From contig NC_134029.1 of NCBI RefSeq assembly GCF_964204645.1, positions 246,001 to 310,000 on the forward strand: a stretch of DNA of 64,000 bases, in the 5' to 3' direction. The position numbers were made by a program, and so were the translations under genes. The stretch is from Tubulanus polymorphus. Lineage: Eukaryota > Nemertea > Palaeonemertea > Tubulaniformes > Tubulanidae. The notes under the pieces were generated by a model. The model was given only the letters and a program-made list of their open reading frames with translations, was not told the DNA's origin and ran no database searches. Positions 47,583 through 57,300 of the stretch are shown here, one piece after another (position 1 is the stretch's first letter; each line of letters opens with the position of its first letter).

Positions 47583-49541
47583 CCGCGTTTAACTAGCGCA
47601 TGGAAACACAACTCAGATAGGTAATTGAATTACTGTGTTATTGTCCGTAGCGATTAATGTATATTCAGCATGTTTTCTGAACTTTGTTAGATTATCGTTT
47701 TTATATACTGTCTTATTATTTAGATGATTTCATCATACCATATATGGTTATGATACATTTATCTCTCTGTGTGTAGGTTCAATTATGTTGTATTTGTTAT
47801 GTTACTCTGTGTTATGCAGTAATTATGTCATTATTTACTGATTCATACAATTACTACCTCTCATTGTTGTCTCTTTTTAATTGTCTACACGCATTGTTAG
47901 AATTTTTACATCGCATGAACAGCAAGGCTGAATGATGTGATGATACGTTTTGAAGACGTGTTTTTTAGATAAGAATAAATATGAAATCGAATGAGAGAAG
48001 ATTGATTGTTGTGATTTTTGTAATTCGTTTTGTTTTATTCCCTCCTCCTCCCACCCTTCCCCTATGAATGGTTCCCTCATCCCCTCCCCCTATGAATGGT
48101 TCTCTCATCCCCTCCCCCTATGAATGGTTCTCTCATCCCCCTCATGTTGATGCACTAGCTCCAGTCGATGTGTGCAGCAGATGCTTCACATTCAGCATGT
48201 ACACAGTGCTTATAAACTTTGTCTTGCTACCGGGAACCGTGGACTTCATATCCCATGATATATACATCACAGGCGGATCTAGAAAAATTGGAGGCTGGGT
48301 CCAGAAGAAAAGAAAAGGCATTTATTTCTCTAGACATTTTTTAGAACCCATAAATGAAACTCATATACCCCGGGACGACCCCGGATAAATTCTATGAACT
48401 AATGTGCGTGTGTGATGATCCCTGATATGAATGTTTTCTGTGTGATCTCACTGCGGAGGGTGTAGAAACCACAGCGAGATATTCCTGGAGATAAATCCAT
48501 TACTCATCAGAGAAAATGAATTACTGAGAATCTCGGCACCACCAGCACTACATCAACCAACCAACAACCCCCGTGTACAAACAAACTCCGATATTATAAA
48601 TACAATACAACTAGTGAAAAAACAACTCGTCCGAGTAGAGAGTGAGGGTAACCGCAGACAGTGTTCTAACCCCCGACAAGTTGTGGCTAATTCATCATCA
48701 GCTCGTTATAATTGAATTGTCTATCGGATACTGTGAGAGAGAGAGAGAGAGAAAATTCTTAGTTCTTAGTTTTTACTATCAGTAATAACAGACTTCTTCA
48801 ATCGACTCAAGAGCTAGGTCGTGCGTGGTGAGTATAACTAATCAAACTCATACTTTCACTTTATTGTGAATAGAAATTGATGTTGCTTTTCGTAAATTGA
48901 TACAAAAATTTTTATATAACATTTTATATTCCGGGTTTATATTACTAATATCGTTAATGAAAATCTGTATAAAGTTGTTGTATCACACATAGTGATGTGT
49001 GATACAACTGAATCCACTGATGTTGGACGTCGTTGTTTTACTCAGTTTATTCTCAGTTCACGACACCTCACCGTCACGTGGGCCGTCACGTGGGCTTTCA
49101 ACAAAACTGATGGGAAAAAATACTAATAATTGCGCAAATAAAAGAACTGATAACACGAATGGTTATCTGGTAATATTTGAATAACGAAATGATGTTTATT
49201 TCACAGGAATGTAACACAGCGGTATGCATGCAATTATCGACATAATCAAACTTTATTGTCAGTTTAACTTAACTTCTGCGAGATACAAATAATTGATGCG
49301 TTTATAGATGGAGGAAATATTACGAATTACAAAGTAAATATACACTTCGAAGGAACAGAGATTATATTGATCGTTTATTTCCATCTCAAATGGTTTTATA
49401 AATCATGTATATATCAATAGTTCACTGGTGTAATTTCAATGCTTTAATCTATGATATATTGTCCCCGTCTAGGAATTCAGGTGCGCGCTTATGTAACTTG
49501 ACCTTTTTCTATTTTAGGCGCACTAGTGGCTCCCCCTAGTG
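47583..49541 (+). other. PPCDC 3' flank and LicD-like gene 5' region
   Basis: AATAAA at 47974-47979 could end PPCDC. A 27-bp unit (CCCCTATGAATGGTTCTCTC) repeats three times at 48058-48140, and a GA microsatellite lies at about 48735-48752. A donor-like GTGAGT at 48828 and an acceptor ATTTTAG ending at 49517 suggest a 5' untranslated exon (ending 48827) and an intron for the LicD-like gene. Two CGTCACGTGGG words, 12 bp apart (49072 and 49084), hold E-boxes. Nothing else is recognised. Confidence 0.45.
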
Positions 49542-50516
49542 ATGAAGATGTTGGGGCTAGTTACGAGGAAAGCGAGTGTCCATAAACTAACCCTGGGTCT
49601 GATAGTTATAATCAGTCTATTCTTGGTTTATAAACAATACACATCGACACCAGAATTCAGTAAACGGGTCAGAAAAAGACTTCAACATCGTCATCAATAT
49701 CGCGGCTTCTCCCGCCGTCAAGAGGTGCTAGATTTACCCGCTAATCCGAATTATAGGATTAAATACAGCCTAGCTAATTTCGATAACGAACCTTCGGTGG
49801 ATTTGAAACGATTTCGTAAAGTTTTAAATGAGGATGAAACGGAAGCTTACGTCAGACTGGTCAAAACATTTCAGAAAGTCGTCACCGTCTTCAATCTCAC
49901 ATATTTCATATACGGAGGTTCTTTATTGGGTTCTTACAGACATCACGGGTTCATCCCGTGGGACGACGATTTCGATGTGATCATGGATTACAGAGCTCAA
50001 AGACAAATATACAGAGTTTTAAACAGCGTCGCTGATCACGAATTAGACATTACTCAAATGATAAGGTGGAAGTTTTACAATCGTCACGAAAGTAGGAATA
50101 TCCGTAAATATATCCCGTGGAGATATCCGTTTATTGATATCAGTTTCTTTAATCTATCGGATAATTACATACAAGATATCGATCCGTCGTCGAGGAATTT
50201 TCGATTTCCTATTGAAATAGTATTTCCATTGAAACAAAGACCGTTTGAAGGCTTGTGGTTGCCCACGCCCAAACACAGTCAACAATTCCTCGCTATGACG
50301 TATAAAATGGATGTGTGCAGCTCGCCGGGTTACATACATAAAGCCGAGTTAGCTTATCACGATAATTCCATCTCACATTTACCGTGTGATAGGTTAACGG
50401 ATAAATATCCGTTTGTTATAAGGAGACCCGACGTTGTGACCAATGGTGATGACCGAACAGAAGAACAATTAACGTTAAAAGATAAAGTTTTAAGTACAGT
50501 TTTTATTCAGGATTGA
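49542..50516 (+). CDS. LicD/fukutin-type membrane protein
   Basis: Single-exon 324-codon frame; the ATG at 49542 was chosen over an upstream GTG. A short basic N terminus precedes a membrane helix (LTLGLIVIISLFLVYKQY, about residues 17-34), so it is a type II Golgi/ER-type protein. A basic stem follows, then the LicD nucleotidyltransferase-like block YFIYGGSLLGSYRHHGFIPW with WDDDFDVIMD, whose acidic residues bind metal in the family. LicD relatives move phosphocholine (bacteria) or ribitol-phosphate (fukutin, FKRP). Which group this protein transfers cannot be told from sequence. Further LicD-like features are YPFIDISFF and PLKQRPFEGLWLPTP. An AATAAA lies at 50589-50594. Confidence 0.85.
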   Translation: MKMLGLVTRKASVHKLTLGLIVIISLFLVYKQYTSTPEFSKRVRKRLQHRHQYRGFSRRQEVLDLPANPNYRIKYSLANFDNEPSVDLKRFRKVLNEDETEAYVRLVKTFQKVVTVFNLTYFIYGGSLLGSYRHHGFIPWDDDFDVIMDYRAQRQIYRVLNSVADHELDITQMIRWKFYNRHESRNIRKYIPWRYPFIDISFFNLSDNYIQDIDPSSRNFRFPIEIVFPLKQRPFEGLWLPTPKHSQQFLAMTYKMDVCSSPGYIHKAELAYHDNSISHLPCDRLTDKYPFVIRRPDVVTNGDDRTEEQLTLKDKVLSTVFIQD

Positions 50517-50663
50517 ATCAGGTGTTTTATTATAAACACGCATGCTAATGCTTGTATTGTAACGTAGCCTATTTTTCTACATCAAAAGAATAAAAGATAT
50601 ATGTATTAGGAAAGTTCTCTTGTTCGATAGGCACTTGTGATTCCTTGCAATTGTGAAATCTTC

Positions 50664-50809
50664 ACCGTCAAGTGCTGCCCCTATCCATACCGTTAACGGT
50701 AGATTAGTGAACTAACTTATTACTCGCATGCCAGAGTCGGAATATTAAGTGATTGAGTTAGTTCACATTTTCACCGCTTATTGAATATATAGGGGCAGCA
50801 CTTGACGGT
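50664..50809. mobile_element. 146-bp foldback MITE
   Basis: A perfect 21-bp terminal inverted repeat begins ACCGTCAAGTGCTGCCCC at 50664 and ends at 50809. A second inner inverted pair is GTGAACTAAC and GTTAGTTCAC. The centre holds ACTCGCATGCCAGAGTC. The terminal pattern ACCGTnnnGTGCTGCC matches that of the 178-bp elements in the satellite. Confidence 0.85.
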
Positions 50810-50892
50810 ACAATCTGATAGTTGAGCGGCGGGGCTGCCGATCGAAAAGGTTAAAATTAATTCATTATTTTTATCAAGAATTATAAAAAAAT

Positions 50893-50931
50893 ACACGACG
50901 TTTCGAACTCTCACTATAGAGATCGTCGTGT
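50893..50931. repeat. Hairpin with 8-bp perfect outer stem
   Basis: ACACGACG (50893-50900) pairs with CGTCGTGT (50924-50931); inside, CTCT pairs with AGAG. It resembles a structured end of a retroelement or SINE but I cannot name the family. Confidence 0.5.
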
Positions 50932-51360
50932 GAGGAAATGCCGACCGGGCGGCAAATACGCGGGGAGTTGAGGAAATTTAAAATGAGTTCAGTGAACCAA
51001 AAAACTAGAACTCACTATAGGAAGATTTTCTGCCGAAAGCGCGCTTTGACACTCCTCCGACACAGATTGTTCAATATAGGTCGCTTTCTTAAGACTCGTT
51101 TCTTGATTGATAATGAAAGCACATTACAAGTACACAAGTAGTTCATGTATCAATTTTGGCTTTGTCTGAGCGGCGCACCGTGACACACGTACCAGCACAC
51201 AGCACAGCCAGCACTGCAGTTCATGCGAGCAGCGCGCGCTACAGTACTGTGACGCAGATTGTAGTGTTGAAACTAGCTGAACGGTTCGCACACACACATA
51301 GCACAACGCGGATTCAAGCCGCAGTAAAAACCTTTCTTTGTAGAAGAACAAACGGGTGGA

Positions 51361-54300
51361 ATGATGTTGACTGATTCACATCAGATGTTAGCTGTTATTT
51401 GTGCGGTGTTTTGTGGGTTGTCATCGTTAGGAGTCGATGCGAAAAGGTAAATTTATTGCTCTTTTGATGAAATACATGTATTTTGTTATGACTGAAGTGC
51501 CAGTGGATGGTGACACATGCCGCGCACTCAGATGCTTGTGGGGCGAAAAATTGATATACAGAAAATATATTTTTAGCGCGCGTTGATGCGCATTTTCTAT
51601 GTTGGTCTATTCTCAATGTTCAACTATAAATTGAATAATTGTTGTTTGTATTGATTTACTGTGACAAACCCCTTGTAATTATTAGATTTAGATATATTGT
51701 AATTTGTACTACAGATTATAAATAGATTGAATATTATCTAATAAAGGTAGAGACAATACTATCTGATTTCAATTAGAGAGAATAGGGTGTGGAGGCAATA
51801 ACCAGAAATAACTCTATAATTAATGGTAAGCTTATTGCTGAATTGCTAATGATGTATTATTATAACATTTTGTATATACCCAGAGACTAAGTTTATGAAG
51901 GGTGGATCCAAGGGACGATAATATTGTTGGATAAAAATCTGAAATAGGCATTTTGTTGAAAATTGCATTTTTTTTCATGTCAAAAATAGATTTTCCTTAT
52001 TCCAAATTCATTTTGTTGATAAAAACAAAACAAAAAATTCATTTATGAAAATACCTCATTAAACAGTTGTTCATTTGAAAGATATTAGCCAAAGCTTATG
52101 ACATTGATAAAAGATCTGATAAGGAAATTGTTTAGAACCAAACTGCGGGAATGGTTGTTATTGATCCACAGCATTCAGTTCCACAGTTAGAGTTAACTCT
52201 GAGTTGAAATAAGTTCATTTTCAATGCGTTAACTCCGAGTCAAATGTTAACTCACAACTGTGGAACTGGATCCAGGGGATTAGTTTCACTGTAAGAACTA
52301 GGACAGATAACTAGGAAACTGTGTCTTGATACTTTAGTCAGATATGATATATCCACTATGAAATTATCGTTATTTAATTATCAATTATATGGTTATCTAT
52401 GTACACGAGAAGAAACAATCATCTTACACGTCATTGTGTACAATTGTGAAATTGTTCACACGTCTTATCCATAGTGTAAAATGAGAAATTCATCTTGTGT
52501 ATTAAAGATAGCATGTAGTTTTGGAACCTGATTATGATTGCAAGGGAGTATTTTGTGTCTAGAATTTCTATGGGTCATGAAGTCGTGATGATATAGAATG
52601 AATGGAGTTGACACGTGTGACTTGACGAAGAGTTCTTACTTGCTGAACCTTCAGGATACAATCATGTATAGAATTCTTTCAGTAATATTGAATAACTTAT
52701 TTTTAAGTTCTCTCCCTCTCTCAAACCCTGAGGAAAAACAGGATTCCTTAAAATCAATGGTTTATTATTCTTATATCCAGGCGACATCATGAATATGAAT
52801 CAATTGAATTCTGGAAAATAAACTGCGCAATAATGATGTATAATGTGGTAATTATAAAGTAATGATACATGATTATCATTTAGAACTCAGGAATCTGGTG
52901 CCTGGGTGCCCCGGGGCGTGAGTGCCAATGTCTGAAAAGAAGGTCTAAAAAAAACGTTAGTTCTCAGTGAAGAGTCAAATTAGTTCTTTTTTGATAGAAT
53001 GTCCCACTCCCCGTGGAACAGGACAATCCCCTCCCCGTGGAACAGGACAATCCCCTCCCCGTGGAACTGGACCCAGTCCAACAAATTACAGTGTTTGGTA
53101 CATATTTGTGAATGGATTGATGTGTGGACGATCAGTGATCAAATCATTTTGAATCTCTTCACTTTCCCTATGGATTGTTTCATAAAGTCTAGTTATTTAC
53201 AGATTTATTGCAGGAATGTTTGACATTATTTGAATTAAATGTGACCGGTCACATAAAGGTTCATGAATCGAACAGTTTGTCTGTGTTTGACAACCAAACG
53301 ACCACACCTAAATCAGGTGACACGTCTCAACACCTCAGAACCCGGTTACACATTTCTCTCGTTAAAATCTGACTCCAATATTTATGAAATCAATGGAAAT
53401 AAACTGATTTCAATTCTCAATAGAATCTAACTCAGATCTGTGGCGAGTTCTGGATGAATGATTGAGTCAAGAACACTATATTTAAACTTAACCTTTGTGA
53501 AAATCATTTCTCAACTGAATAGATTTATAATTTGGTAATGCATGTATAAGACATCCAATTGATACGTGTAATATAGCTATACACTGATTTATCTGTTTGT
53601 ATGAGTTAATAGTGAAATTTACAGGGGTGTAGCCATTGGTGTGGCAACTGTCACGTGTCGCATAAATAATTGAATAACTATCATCATAATAAATGTTCAA
53701 GGGGGCCGATGACTGACAACCAGACAACCCTGACATCGGTAACTGTTCATCCTGAACTGTCTGCCCTACTACATGTACACCTTTAACTTCCTGCCGATTG
53801 TTTTATATCCATCGCTAGCCCGCGCTGCCATTCTCAATCCGGACAAATATTTCCCCTGAATGAAAAACAATAATCTAATAATTAATGATCATTCATTTAT
53901 TACGTACGCATAAAATTTGAATTTTTCAACCCCCCTCCCCCTCTGTACGCAAAATCGACCATTGCACCGACCCCTCCCCCTCACCTAATTCGTATGAAAT
54001 AAATGAATGACCCCTAATGATCATTAATTCTGTTGGTTTGTGATATCAAAACATCTGGAATTGCCCAGACCAAAACTTTGTGTTTATTAATCAACTTTCT
54101 TATGGCCTCCAGAATGTATCAAAGACTGCATTGAATTTTCATGTGGGCCTTTGACACTCTATTTCCGGAAAATATGTCGCACCAATGAATTATTGAAATA
54201 TATGGTTTGTGTTTTTCAGTGGATTTATGATGACAGCTCCTCACACATTTACCGAACAGAAAACTGAACAACTATGTTTTACATTTAAAGATGTGAATTC

Positions 54301-57300
54301 TGATGTTACTGTTAAAGTAACGCTGCAAGCTAATCAAAATGAGGTTGCAACTGTCAGTTATAATCTCATACAGGGTAAATAATAAATATATCTTCTTTCT
54401 TTTTAATCACTTATTCATAGAGACAAGAAAATAAATCCTTTTTTGCCTGAACATCAGTAACAATCAGTAACAGGAATTATATTGATATTTGAATATCAGT
54501 AGGGATGGATCCAATAGGAGGAACCTACCAATAGTTAGATTTCATTTTTGATTAGTGGAATCAACAGAGTGAAATCTAATCCATAAAACAACGTCCCAGA
54601 TTTACTGTTAAGAAGATTAAATCTAGAATTTATAGTTATTTTGCTATAGCAGTAATGAATAAATTATTTTGTATCGCGATTTGATTTCAGGTAATTTAGA
54701 CACCTGTAAAGGCTTTCTAGTACCACAAGTGACAGATTCAAAGATCAAGAACCACTTTACGTTGAAAGTAACAGTAACTACAGTTAGTGGATACACGTTT
54801 GAAAAAACGGCTCAATTGAAGGAAATTCGTAAAGCGGAACGGCTTATATTCATACAGACTGATAAAAACATGTATAAACCTGGACAAACAGGTAAATATT
54901 GTAATAATCCTTGCTATCAATCTGAAGAGATTAACAGCTTATCCTTGCCATCAATCTGAAGAGATTAATGGCTAATCCTTGATAATCCATTGAATTTATT
55001 TTCATATTTTCAGTGAAATTCCGAATTTTATCAACCGATCCTAGAGCTCTGACGCCTATCACCGATCCGGTAAGTTTAAAATGATATTGGTTTCATCTTA
55101 CTGAAATCAGGGCCGGCAGATTTAGAAGAGGATTGTGCGTTTCTGAAACCCCGGCCCGGCTGCCTTGCTATTGAAGTTGCCTTTTCATCAAAACATCAAG
55201 AGATTGTTGAAACCTGTACATCTGACTATAAACTTTTCAGTGGAAATGGCCGTCACTGGGGGAACCCCGCTCATGGCCATCACTGGGGGAACCCCGCTCA
55301 TGGCCATCACTGGGGGAACTTCGCTCATGGCCATCACTGGCTCCCTCCTTTGTATTTAGGAGCCCAGTGTTCTTTAGCTCGGCTGTGAAAGAAGTTCTAA
55401 TTTTCCTATATCCTATAATTGAATCATTCAGCATTAATACAAATAAGGGGGCTGTCCCTAACTGTTCATTTCAAATATGAATTCCAGATACAAGAAGTTT
55501 TCATAAAGGATCCCAATGGCAACAGAGTTCGACAATGGAAGAATGTAGTTACGCAAGACGGTTTGGGAGATTTTGAATTTTTGCTTTCGGAAGATCCGTT
55601 TCTGGGAACGTGGCAGATTCACATGAAACAAGGCTCTCAATTGAGAAAAGAGGAATTTGTGGTGAAAGAATATGGTAATAACAATTAATAATAGTTCATT
55701 GAAAATACAGTGAAACTACTGAGTTTATGTCAATGACTTATGGTATCCAATTGATGATTAACAGTGTTTTCAATAAGAAATTAACAAGCCAGGTCTCTTT
55801 AAAAAACAGGAGGGTCCCATAATATGTCACAGTCCCTGAAACGAAAGCTTGTTTGGAAAACAGGCGGGTCCTTTAGAAACGACAGACGGGTCTGGGACCC
55901 GGGACCTGGCTCTTATTGAAAACACTGCTGATTTACACTTCTGGAAATTGAATTGTAAATACACATCGAGATTCACAAATAGAGATGACTTCATGCGATG
56001 GGCATGTCTTTGGATATGTTCCCAAACTATTCATATTACTGAAACTGTATCTGTAACTGTAACTGTAATTGTAATTAGATCTGTAATTGTAATTCTAACA
56101 AACTGTGATTGTTGGAGTAACTGCTTAGCACTGATTATTTTTTAGTTCTCCCAAAATTTGAAGTCACTCTGACAACACCATCTTACATTCTTGCTTCTGA
56201 TAAGATGATTTCCGGAAAAGTTTGCGCAAAGTAAGAACGCGATTTAAAATCGTTTTGGAGATGAAAAATTCTGATTTAATTCACGTTTGTGTTTATCCAC
56301 TGTAGGTACACGTATGGTAAATCTGTATCTGGTGCCGTTAAAATAACAGTTCAACGGGAAAATACTGTTTCTAAATCAAAACCATTTGAAATTACAAAAC
56401 TGGTAAGAATTGAATGATATCTTGAGGAAGACCCTGAATACTTATAGTAAAACTAAGGCATCTGATGAATGAATTTATGTTATTCAGATCAATGATTGTG
56501 TAGATTTTACTGTATCTACATCATCAATAGAAACGTCTGTCGGTTATTGGCCGTATATATCCATTACAGCAGATGTCACTGAAACTGCTACAGGTAAATA
56601 AAGATCACAATCTGATTGGTTAACCATAGATCAGACCTTTCAGAACCCAGTTCAACAGTTGTGTGGGTATAATTTGAGTCTGGATCCAGTTCCACAGTTG
56701 TGTGTGGGTTTAATTCTATTTTGGACCTAGTTCCACAGTTGTGTGGATTTAATTCTACTCTGGGCCTAGTTCCACAGTTGTGTGGGTTTAATTCTACTCT
56801 GGGTCTAGTTCCACAGTTGTGTGGATTTAATTCTACTCTGGGCCTAGTTCCACAGTTGTGTGGGTTTGATATTACTATGGATCTAGTTCCACTTTGATTT
56901 TACATTAGCCCTGTAATAAATCAATAACTAAATATTTTCAGGTGTAATTCTTAATGATACGATGACAATCGCTATGAAGAACCAAAGATACGGAGACTTG
57001 ATTAAGAAATATATTCCCGGTTATTTTAAACCTGGTTTACCATACTCCGCTAAAGTATTTCATTTCAATCATCGTCAATTTGACTTTCATCCGTTTAAAA
57101 ACTTAATGATTGTTATCTCTAATGTAATATTGTTTTAGGGTATTTTGACGCTACCAGATGGCGCTCCTGCTCCGTTGAAGACAATTCAAGTGACGGTTAA
57201 AGATAAGGAGAATGTGATTATGGACAAACCAGTTTTAACCGATAAAGAGGGCGCTTTCTTCATTAATATTGCAAAGACGGAACAAAAATGGAAGAAACTA

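Larger units (their letters stand above)
50517..51360. other. Intergenic region between LicD-like and A2M-like genes
   Basis: Contains the foldback element at 50664-50809 and the hairpin at 50893-50931. From 51150 to 51350 it is rich in CA/GC words and may hold the promoter and leader of the A2M-like gene. Short open frames here (for example 50938-51141) have no recognisable motif. Confidence 0.4.
51447..54219. other. Intron 1 of the A2M-like gene
   Basis: A 2.8-kb intron between the signal-peptide exon and the first MG exon. It contains a foldback at 52183-52275 and a 24-bp triplet (CCCCGTGGAACAGGACAATC) at 53003-53075. Open frames inside carry no recognisable motif. Confidence 0.6.

Noticed and set aside
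50893-50931. Hammerhead ribozyme (minus strand has CGAAACGTC)
   Set aside because: No CTGATGA partner lies at a fitting distance, so it is reported only as a hairpin.
50938-51374. Short plus-strand frames before the A2M-like gene
   Set aside because: No recognisable motif; the frame at 51156-51374 overlaps the signal-peptide exon in another frame.
52967-53223. Two overlapping frames with PRGTGQSP or SPWNRTIP repeats
   Set aside because: They come from the 24-bp triplet in intron 1 of the A2M-like gene.
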